DNA of 7,737 nucleotides. It comes from CBDTTM01 sp965363355 (GTDB lineage: Bacteria > Bacillota > Negativicutes > Selenomonadales > Selenomonadaceae). Within the stretch, counting starts at the first letter, position 1; each line of letters opens with the position of its first letter. The position numbers were made by a program, and so were the translations under genes. Positions 1 to 5,575 of the stretch are shown in pieces. A model generated the notes under the pieces. The model was not told the DNA's origin, did not search any database, and saw only the letters and a program-made list of their open reading frames with translations. The DNA is taken from the NCBI GenBank assembly GCA_965363355.1, contig CBDTTM010000117.1, positions 1 through 7,737 on the forward strand. Reading direction: 5' to 3'.

Positions 1-1
1 A

Positions 2-520
2 TCGAAAGTACTTAATCTTGCTCCGGAAGTCTGGTTGCCAACAACAGTCGGCAGAACAGCAGCTCGCGGGCTTGATGCACAGTTGAGTTCTTATATCAGC
101 CGTTATTATTACAATAAGCTGGTAGAAAATATTAAAACAGGTGATACGAAGGTTGCTGACAGCACGAAATGGGATCCATCGACTTGGCCGAAAGAGGCAA
201 AAGGCGTAGGTCTTTATGAAGCGCCGCGTGGAGCTTTGAGCCATTGGGTACACATCAAAAATGGCAAGATCTTTAACTATCAAGCAATCGTGCCGACGAC
301 TTGGAATGCTTGTCCTCGTGATGATAAGGCCGGACATGGCGCTTATGAAAGAGCGATGATGGATACGAAGGTCAAAGTTGCCGATAAGCCACTGGAAATC
401 TTGAAGGCGGTGCGTTCGTTTGACCCATGTATGGCATGCTCTACGCATATGTATAACGCCGAAGGCAAGAAGATTGGTGTTGTGACCACGGATCCATATT
501 TAGGAACCCGCAAAGAGTAA
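2..520 (+). CDS. [NiFe] hydrogenase large subunit, C-terminal part (5' end outside window)
   Basis: This is the catalytic subunit, which splits or forms H2 at a Ni-Fe site. Only the last 172 residues are present; the family is usually about 550-580, so roughly two thirds lies upstream. The frame is open from base 2. Visible family motifs are EAPRGALSHW at fragment residues 73-82, then PTTWNACPRD, and the C-terminal nickel box DPCMACSTH (C143, C146, H149). The first box cysteine is TGT, so this is not a selenocysteine enzyme. After H149 come 23 more residues, the tail removed by the maturation endopeptidase, and such a gene is present at 2633. The adjacent cytochrome b gene suggests a membrane-attached HyaB/HybC-like uptake enzyme (inference). 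The exact subgroup cannot be fixed without the N-terminal half and the small subunit. Confidence 0.96.
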   Translation, partial: SKVLNLAPEVWLPTTVGRTAARGLDAQLSSYISRYYYNKLVENIKTGDTKVADSTKWDPSTWPKEAKGVGLYEAPRGALSHWVHIKNGKIFNYQAIVPTTWNACPRDDKAGHGAYERAMMDTKVKVADKPLEILKAVRSFDPCMACSTHMYNAEGKKIGVVTTDPYLGTRKE

Positions 521-567
521 GGACAACAGAGCTTGGCATAGCCGGGTAAAACATTAGGAAAGGAAAA

Positions 568-588
568 GCTACGAGCGGGATTCGTAGC
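568..588 (+). other. Hairpin abutting the cytochrome b ribosome binding site
   Basis: A perfect 7-bp inverted repeat, gctacga (568-574) and tcgtagc (582-588), encloses a 7-base loop. It lies in the 82-base gap between the large-subunit stop and the cytochrome b start. The 3' arm ends at the base before the Shine-Dalgarno sequence AGAGGT (589-594), which sits 8 bases from the ATG at 603. No U-tract follows, so it is not an intrinsic terminator. It may set mRNA stability or translation of the downstream gene (inference). Confidence 0.6.
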
Positions 589-602
589 AGAGGTCTGGAA
601 TA

Positions 603-1310
603 ATGAGTGAAATAAATCGAAAAGTGTATTACCTGTTCAGTCCGTTTTTGCGAATCTTTCACTGGATAATGGTTATCAGCATTGTTGTTTTGTTCGTGAC
701 GGGATTATTTGTGACTAAGCCTTTATCAGGTGGGGCGGGCGTTGAACCGACATTTGGCAGTATGATTTTTTCCTTGGATTTGATTCGCTATATTCACTTT
801 TCCGCAGCGTTTATCTTTGTTGCAGCATTTGTCTTGAGAATATACGGGTTTATCATAAATCGAGGAGATCGACTGTTTCCAAGAGTTTGGGAAGGTGCTT
901 TTTATACAGCGACAATTGATGTTGCAATGCATTATATGATGCTTAAACCATCCCATAAGCCATATCTGCGCAATCCGTTGGCGCGAATGTCTTATGTCGG
1001 TCTTTACAGCTTGGTTTTCATTGAAATACTGACGGGTTTTGCCATGTATTTCATGGTCAATCCATCGGGACTTGGGGCTAAGATGTTTGGCTGGGTCAAT
1101 CGACTCGTCGGCGGAGAATTCAATACGCATTTGATTCACCACTATGTGGCATGGGGGATTATCTTGTTTGCGATAGGCCATATTTATATGGCAATTCGGG
1201 CAGATATCATGGAAGGTGAAGGCGAAGTGTCGAGTATGTTCTCAGGAGTCAAGATCCTCGAACATGAACCGCTTGATGTCGGAGAAATCGATCCAAGCAA
1301 AATCAAATAA
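603..1310 (+). CDS. cybH: Ni/Fe-hydrogenase b-type cytochrome subunit (HyaC/CybH family)
   Basis: This integral membrane di-heme cytochrome anchors the hydrogenase and carries electrons from its iron-sulfur small subunit to the quinone pool. The 235-residue length is normal for HyaC/HupC proteins. Four hydrophobic segments are visible at about residues 19-38, 60-82, 131-151 and 182-200. Candidate heme ligands are H20 (in FHW), H65 (in YIHF), H179 or H180, and H193 (in the GHIYMAIRADIMEGEGE stretch, a family signature). The C-terminal 30 or so residues are polar and presumably cytoplasmic. The start is ATG 603, with AGAGGT 8 bases upstream. The gene follows the large subunit by 82 bases, with a hairpin between them, the usual small subunit-large subunit-cytochrome order. 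Confidence 0.95.
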   Translation: MSEINRKVYYLFSPFLRIFHWIMVISIVVLFVTGLFVTKPLSGGAGVEPTFGSMIFSLDLIRYIHFSAAFIFVAAFVLRIYGFIINRGDRLFPRVWEGAFYTATIDVAMHYMMLKPSHKPYLRNPLARMSYVGLYSLVFIEILTGFAMYFMVNPSGLGAKMFGWVNRLVGGEFNTHLIHHYVAWGIILFAIGHIYMAIRADIMEGEGEVSSMFSGVKILEHEPLDVGEIDPSKIK

Positions 1311-1323
1311 AAGAAGGACAAAT

Positions 1324-1329
1324 GAGGGA
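1324..1329 (+). promoter_or_regulatory. Ribosome binding site fixing the small-protein start
   Basis: GAGGGA lies 6 bases before ATG 1336. It supports the 80-residue protein beginning MCKDCGC over a 120-residue version that would overlap cytochrome b by 95 bases. Confidence 0.75.
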
Positions 1330-1335
1330 TATCAT

Positions 1336-1578
1336 ATGTGCAAAGATTGTGGCTGCTCTTCGCAGGGCGGAAATTCTCAGATAAAGTTTTTTGTGAAAGG
1401 GTATGGAGCCGATAACGTAGAAAAAATCGAACAGACGTTATTAGGCCTGCCTGGCGTGTATCATGTTCATATCCATGCGCATGATGGCGAAACAACGATT
1501 GACTATAATCCAATCAAGACAAGGCTTTCAGAAATCACTGCCGCTTTTGCGGAAAAGGGATTGGAAGCTATTATTTAA
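1336..1578 (+). CDS. Small CxxCGC / HMA-like putative metal-binding protein
   Basis: I do not recognise a named family for this whole 80-residue protein. It opens with MCKDCGC (C2, C5, C7), the metal-binding motif found at the N-terminus of many HypB proteins. Residues 16-80 read as a beta-alpha-beta-beta-alpha-beta heavy-metal-associated (HMA) domain: IKFFVKG, the VEKIEQTLLGLPGV helix, a second strand, TTIDYNP, then ITAAFAEKGLEAII. The usual GMxCxxC metal loop is missing and replaced by GYGADN. The second strand carries alternating histidines, HVHIHAH (H43, H45, H47, H49). I chose ATG 1336 because GAGGGA (1324-1329) lies 6 bases upstream; a longer in-frame start at 1216 would lie inside cytochrome b. 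It sits 25 bases after cytochrome b and just before hypA. A role in nickel binding or delivery is inference. Confidence 0.85.
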   Translation: MCKDCGCSSQGGNSQIKFFVKGYGADNVEKIEQTLLGLPGVYHVHIHAHDGETTIDYNPIKTRLSEITAAFAEKGLEAII

Positions 1579-1583
1579 AACAA

Positions 1584-1607
1584 ACAGCCGGGCGGAAGCC
1601 CGGCTGT
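1584..1607 (+). other. Strong hairpin with GGAA tetraloop abutting the hypA ribosome binding site
   Basis: A perfect 10-bp GC-rich stem, acagccgggc (1584-1593) and gcccggctgt (1598-1607), is closed by GGAA, a GNRA-type tetraloop. It lies in the 42-base gap between the small-protein gene and hypA. GGAGG (1608-1612) starts at the very next base, 8 bases before ATG 1621. No U-tract follows on the plus strand, so it is not a classical terminator in the operon direction. On the minus strand the stem would be followed by tttgtttt, but no gene is read that way here. It may act in mRNA processing, protection from decay, or control of hypA translation (inference). Confidence 0.75.
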
Positions 1608-1620
1608 GGAGGTTCTAGAC

Positions 1621-1959
1621 ATGCATGAAATGGCAATAGCTGAAGGCATTTTGGATATTGCACTGGACTATGCCGCGCAAAATGATGCGCGGCAGGTTCA
1701 ATGCATCAGTTTGCTGCTCGGTGAGATGAGCGGTGTTGAGACCGAATCATTGGAATTTTGTTTTGCCTCCTTGGCAAAAGGGACGATTGCAGAAAAGGCA
1801 GAGCTCAGATTGCAGCGAGTTCCTTTGATGGGGCGATGCGTAAAGTGCGGGCAAGAGGTACATATCGAAGGTTATAATTTTATCTGTTCGAAGTGTGGCT
1901 CGGCGATGGAGCTCATATCAGGACGGGAATTACGGGTAGAGTATTTGGAGGTGGACTGA
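1621..1959 (+). CDS. hypA: Hydrogenase nickel-insertion protein HypA
   Basis: HypA is a cytoplasmic metallochaperone that works with HypB to insert nickel into the large-subunit precursor. The 112-residue product begins with the diagnostic MHEMAIAEG; the N-terminal amine, H2 and E3 form the nickel site in studied HypA proteins. The zinc-binding module is intact, with C73 and C76 (CVKC) and C89 and C92 (CSKC). The start is ATG 1621, preceded by GGAGG at 1608-1612. An in-frame GTG 15 bases upstream would add residues before the conserved MHE and is rejected. The stop shares one base with the hypB start (TGATG), consistent with coupled translation of the two nickel-handling proteins. Confidence 0.98.
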   Translation: MHEMAIAEGILDIALDYAAQNDARQVQCISLLLGEMSGVETESLEFCFASLAKGTIAEKAELRLQRVPLMGRCVKCGQEVHIEGYNFICSKCGSAMELISGRELRVEYLEVD

Positions 1960-2636
1960 TGGAAATTCAGGTGATGGAAAACATTTTAGGTAAAAATGAT
2001 CAAATTGCAGCTGAAAACCAGAATTTATTTGCACAAAAAGGAATTTTTGTCTTGAATTTGATGGGATCGCCCGGGGCGGGAAAAACAGCTTTACTTGAGA
2101 AAACAATGGCAGCGCTGAAAGATGATTTGCGTTTGGCTGTTATCGAGGGGGATTTGTTTACATCCAAGGATGCAGATCGAATTGCCCAGCATAATGTGCC
2201 AGTCATTCAAATAAATACGAGCGGTGGTTGTCATTTAGATGCCGCAATGGTTCAAAAAGTACTTTCTGAATTGGATTTAGAGCATTTGGACTTGCTCATT
2301 GTCGAAAATGTTGGCAATCTTGTCTGTCCGGCAGAATTCAATGTCGGAGAAGATGAAAAAGCGGTAGTGCTCAGCATTACGGAGGGCGATGATAAACCGC
2401 TGAAATATCCGTTGATCTTTAAAGAATCAGCAATTGCGTTGTTGAATAAGGTCGATATTTTGCCATATACGAACTTTGATATGGAGTCGGCAAAAACCGA
2501 TATAAGAAAGCTGCATCCATCGGCAAAAATCGTCGAAGTTTCTTGCATGACAGGTCAGGGGCTCGATGTTTGGTATGATTGGCTTCGGGCAAAGACAAAA
2601 GCGAAAAAGAAAAGAGATGGCGGTGGAAATCAATGA
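1959..2636 (+). CDS. hypB: Hydrogenase nickel-incorporation GTPase HypB, without the N-terminal CxxCGC motif
   Basis: HypB is a SIMIBI-class GTPase that drives nickel transfer with HypA. In the 225-residue product, the Walker A loop GSPGAGKT is at 36-43, the conserved ENVGN at 116-120 and the guanine-specificity NKVD at 163-166. The G-domain metal site is present as C91, H92 (GGCHLD) and C123 (LVCP). There is no cysteine before C91, so the high-affinity CxxCGC site known from E. coli HypB, and any His-rich stretch, are absent. That motif instead opens the small protein at 1336. The C-terminus is lysine-rich (about residues 212-219). GGAGGT (1947-1952) lies 6 bases before ATG 1959. The gene overlaps hypA by one base and the next gene by four (ATGA). 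Confidence 0.98.
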   Translation: MEIQVMENILGKNDQIAAENQNLFAQKGIFVLNLMGSPGAGKTALLEKTMAALKDDLRLAVIEGDLFTSKDADRIAQHNVPVIQINTSGGCHLDAAMVQKVLSELDLEHLDLLIVENVGNLVCPAEFNVGEDEKAVVLSITEGDDKPLKYPLIFKESAIALLNKVDILPYTNFDMESAKTDIRKLHPSAKIVEVSCMTGQGLDVWYDWLRAKTKAKKKRDGGGNQ

Positions 2637-3121
2637 CGGATATCACAGTGCTGGGGATAGGCAACATTCTTTTACAAGATGAGGGCTTTGGTGTGACGGT
2701 GATTGAGTCATTGCAACGAGACTATGATTTTCCTGAAGCTGTGCAGGTCATTGATGGTGGGACGCTTGGAACTGAGTTGACTTACTTCATTGAAGGAACA
2801 AAAAAACTGATTGTAGTCGATGCAATCAATAGCGGTAAAGAACCGGGAACTTTTTGCCATTTTGAAGGAGCCGATGTGCGCAATTATTTCCAGGAAAAAG
2901 TTTCTATGCATGAGCTTGGCATACAAGATGTACTCGCCGCACTTGAAGTCAGTGGCAAAGGGGTAGGGGAAGTGGTTGTTCTTGGCTGCGAACCTTATTC
3001 GTTGGAAGCCGGCATCGGTCTTACTGAAAAAATGGGCGATTGGGTCGAGCCCATAAAGAAGATCGTTTTGGAAAAGCTTGCGTCTTGGCAGGTTGTGCCA
3101 AAAAGGCGGGAACAAGGATGA
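2633..3121 (+). CDS. HyaD/HybD-family hydrogenase maturation endopeptidase
   Basis: This nickel-dependent protease cuts the C-terminal tail from the large subunit once nickel is in place. The 162-residue length fits the family. The three metal ligands known from E. coli HybD (E16, D62, H93) have clear counterparts: E17 in GIGNILLQDEGFG, D63 in LIVVDAI, and H93 in SMHELGIQDVL. The C-terminal half has GCEPYSLEAGIGLTE, typical of the family. The start is ATG 2633, overlapping the hypB stop as ATGA, with GGTGG a few bases upstream; the stop overlaps hypF the same way. The likely substrate is the large subunit at 2-520, whose cleavage point would follow H149 of that fragment. The symbol is left open because HyaD, HybD and HupD are not separable here. 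Confidence 0.96.
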   Translation: MTDITVLGIGNILLQDEGFGVTVIESLQRDYDFPEAVQVIDGGTLGTELTYFIEGTKKLIVVDAINSGKEPGTFCHFEGADVRNYFQEKVSMHELGIQDVLAALEVSGKGVGEVVVLGCEPYSLEAGIGLTEKMGDWVEPIKKIVLEKLASWQVVPKRREQG

Positions 3122-5388
3122 AAAGGGCGGGCATCCGTGTCATTGGCATTGTACAGGGCGTCGGATTTCGTCCTTTTATTTATAGGCTGGCTAATGCATA
3201 TGGACTATTTGGCTGGGTCATCAATGATGAACAGGGGGTCTGGATCGAAGTGGAAGGTCCAGCGGAATCTCTAGCAGCTTTTACGGAGGATATTTCGCGA
3301 AAGGCGCCTGAGATTTCACAAGTTGAATCCGTCCAGGCAAAGGAGCTTGAAGTGCAGGGTGAGGCAGGATTTTCTATTTTGCCTAGTGTGGGGGCGGCTG
3401 TAAAATCCGCGTATATATCACCAGACCTTGCCATATGTGAGGATTGCCGGCGAGAGCTGCAAAATTCTAAGGACCGGCGGCATAATTATGCTTTTATCAA
3501 CTGTACCAATTGCGGTCCGCGTTATTCGATTATACAAGATGTTCCCTATGACCGACCGATGACGACCATGGCAAGCTTTGCGATGTGTCCGAGCTGTCAA
3601 AAAGAGTATGAAAATCCGGCGAATCGGCGTTTTCATGCACAACCTAATGCTTGTGAAGATTGCGGACCTTCCTATCGTTTGCTTGACGAAAAGGGTTTTG
3701 AGCTAGCCGAGAAAATTGATTGGGCGAAAATACGAACTTTGGTCAAGTCAGGAAAAATCTTGGCATTGAAGGGCATTGGCGGATATCATTTGGTTTGTGA
3801 CGCCAAAAATGAGGCGGCGGTAGAAACGCTGCGGCAAAGGAAATTTCGTGAGGACAAGCCATTTGCCGTTATGTGTGGAAGCCTGACGGCGGCGCGGGAG
3901 TTATGTCAGATATCGGTGGCCGAGGAAAAACTATTGACTAGTTCAACGGGACCGATTGTTCTCTTGGAAAAGAAAGAATCCTGTGACATAGCCACAGCAG
4001 TAGCTCCTGGCAATCCCAGTCTTGGCGTTATGCTGCCCTATGCTCCAGTTCATTGTTTATTGCTAAATGCGCAGGATACGTGGGTTTTGACGAGTGGAAA
4101 TATCAGTGAAGAACCAATTTCCTATAAAGATGGAGATGCTGTTTTAAAACTCGCTGGCTTAGCGGATTACTTTTTGGTACATAATAGAGAGATTCATTGC
4201 CGCGTGGATGATTCGGTTGTGCGAGTCTTTAAGGAAGAGCCTTATATATTGCGGCGTGGCCGTGGAATGGCTCCGGCGCCAATACGTTTGGGCGATGGAG
4301 GGCCTTCGGTCTTGGCCTGTGGCGGCGAGGCAAAAAACACATTTTGCCTGACAAAAGAGAGAGTTGCTTTTGTCAGTGCGCACATCGGTGATTTATCGAA
4401 TTTACCTACCCTTGCATCTTATAAAGAAGCAATCGGGCACTATCAACGGCTATTTGACATAAAGCCGGATATTGTTGCCTATGATCTTCATCCGGAGTAT
4501 CTGTCGAGCAAGTATGCGAGCGGTCTGGATTTGATTCGAATCGGCGTTCAACATCATCATGCCCATATCGCTTCCGTTTTAGCGGAACATGGAATTTGTG
4601 AAAAAGTCATTGGTGTTGCTTTTGACGGGACAGGCTATGGTGATGATGGCTTGCTTTGGGGCGGCGAATTCTTGGTCGCAGATTGCAAAGAATATGAGCG
4701 TATCGCTCATTGTCGTTACTTGCCACTGCCTGGTGGGGAAAAAGCGGCCAAAGAGCCTTGGCGTCAAGCTCTTTGGCTGCTTCAGGACCTTTACGGTGCG
4801 GATTTTGGACAAAAACAAATGAAGCTGATGGAAGCTTTGCCTAAAGGCTGGGAGCTATTGCTGCAAGCGGCGGCAAAGGGAATCAATACACCTTTGTCAT
4901 CAAGTGCGGGGCGATTGTTTGATAGTGCTGCAGCACTTTTAGGCATCCGTTTTTACAACAACTATGAAGGGCAGGCTGCGGTAGAGCTAGAGCTGCGGGG
5001 AAAATCAGCTAAAGGCAGAGTGCTGCCGTTTGATATCCGTTCAGGTGAGCTTGATTTTCGGCCGACCTTCATGGCGATGGTCGATCAGCTCGCTCACGTT
5101 CCGGTCTCGCAGCTGGCAGCAGATTTCCATGTGACGGTCGCGGCTGCAATTGAGACGGTTGTAAGGGACATCAGCAAAATGACTGGTATAAAAAAAGTGG
5201 CGCTTAGCGGCGGCGTTTTTCAAAATATGACATTATTAGAATTGGTAAACCAGCGTTTAAGTGATTTTACAGTATTGCTCAATCGCCGAGTTCCGCCAAA
5301 TGATGGTGGCTTATCTTTAGGACAAGCTGCTGTTGCAAGAGAAAGGGGTCGTTCCTATGTGTTTGGCAGTGCCAGCAAAAATTATTGA
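3118..5388 (+). CDS. hypF: Carbamoyltransferase HypF
   Basis: HypF converts carbamoyl phosphate and ATP to carbamoyl-adenylate and transfers the carbamoyl group to the C-terminal cysteine of HypE, the first step toward the cyanide ligands. The 756-residue product has the full order: an acylphosphatase domain at about 1-90 (GIVQGVGFRPF with R18, and N36); a zinc-finger region with four Cys pairs (C107/C110, C129/C132, C157/C160, C179/C182); a YrdC-like domain at about 200-385; and a Kae1-like domain from about 395 (HHHAH at 479-483, FDGTGYGDDG, SSSAGRLFD, ALSGGVFQN, NDGGLSLGQ). No key motif is missing. The start is ATG 3118, overlapping the endopeptidase stop (ATGA). The last 32 bases overlap hypC. 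Confidence 0.98.
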   Translation: MKRAGIRVIGIVQGVGFRPFIYRLANAYGLFGWVINDEQGVWIEVEGPAESLAAFTEDISRKAPEISQVESVQAKELEVQGEAGFSILPSVGAAVKSAYISPDLAICEDCRRELQNSKDRRHNYAFINCTNCGPRYSIIQDVPYDRPMTTMASFAMCPSCQKEYENPANRRFHAQPNACEDCGPSYRLLDEKGFELAEKIDWAKIRTLVKSGKILALKGIGGYHLVCDAKNEAAVETLRQRKFREDKPFAVMCGSLTAARELCQISVAEEKLLTSSTGPIVLLEKKESCDIATAVAPGNPSLGVMLPYAPVHCLLLNAQDTWVLTSGNISEEPISYKDGDAVLKLAGLADYFLVHNREIHCRVDDSVVRVFKEEPYILRRGRGMAPAPIRLGDGGPSVLACGGEAKNTFCLTKERVAFVSAHIGDLSNLPTLASYKEAIGHYQRLFDIKPDIVAYDLHPEYLSSKYASGLDLIRIGVQHHHAHIASVLAEHGICEKVIGVAFDGTGYGDDGLLWGGEFLVADCKEYERIAHCRYLPLPGGEKAAKEPWRQALWLLQDLYGADFGQKQMKLMEALPKGWELLLQAAAKGINTPLSSSAGRLFDSAAALLGIRFYNNYEGQAAVELELRGKSAKGRVLPFDIRSGELDFRPTFMAMVDQLAHVPVSQLAADFHVTVAAAIETVVRDISKMTGIKKVALSGGVFQNMTLLELVNQRLSDFTVLLNRRVPPNDGGLSLGQAAVARERGRSYVFGSASKNY
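5341..5348 (+). promoter_or_regulatory. hypC ribosome binding site inside hypF
   Basis: The purine tract gaaagggg lies 8 bases before ATG 5357, within the coding end of hypF. It supports starting hypC at MCLAVP rather than at the ATG 24 bases further upstream. Confidence 0.6.
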
Positions 5389-5575
5389 GAAGAAAGATCA
5401 GATGGCTGTAGTTGACCTCAGTGGTGTACAACGAAATGTCAGCACGATGCTTTTGCCAGAAGCACAGGTTGGAGATTTCGTGCTGGTCCATGCGGGCTTT
5501 GCGATGCAGATCGTCGATGAAGAGGAAGCAGCGCGGACCAATGAGGCCTTGAGGGAGCTGAACATCATTGATTGA
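5357..5575 (+). CDS. hypC: Hydrogenase assembly chaperone HypC
   Basis: HypC is a small chaperone that joins HypD to build the Fe(CN)2CO unit and carries it to the large-subunit precursor. The 72-residue product starts with MCLAVPAKI; C2, exposed after Met removal, is the essential iron ligand and thiol in the family. The second conserved motif, HAGFAMQ, supplies H45. The remainder is an OB-like small barrel followed by an acidic C-terminal helix (DEEEAARTNEALREL). The gene begins 32 bases inside hypF and its stop lies within the start region of hypD. Only one HypC-type protein is seen here; a second HybG-like paralog could exist elsewhere. Confidence 0.97.
   Translation: MCLAVPAKIIEKKDQMAVVDLSGVQRNVSTMLLPEAQVGDFVLVHAGFAMQIVDEEEAARTNEALRELNIID

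Noticed and set aside
428..430. Possible selenocysteine in the large-subunit nickel box, as in [NiFeSe] enzymes.
   Set aside because: Both box cysteines are ordinary codons (TGT at 428-430 and TGC at 437-439); no in-frame TGA occurs before the stop at 518-520.
530..560. Possible promoter in the gap before cytochrome b (TTGGCA at 533-538).
   Set aside because: No convincing -10 sequence lies 16-18 bases downstream, and the gene fits as part of the upstream operon.
726..1181. A 151-residue open frame on the minus strand within cytochrome b.
   Set aside because: It mirrors the cytochrome b gene, has no recognisable motif, and lies opposite a clearly conserved protein.
1216..1335. A 40-residue N-terminal extension of the small CxxCGC protein.
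   Set aside because: It would overlap cytochrome b by 95 bases, is composition-wise a shadow of that gene, and ATG 1336 has its own ribosome binding site and gives a motif at the very N-terminus as in HypB.
1322..1384. A 20-codon reading frame from ATG 1322 that could be a leader peptide.
   Set aside because: The nearest purine-rich site ends only about 3 bases before the ATG, and the frame overlaps the better-supported small-protein gene.
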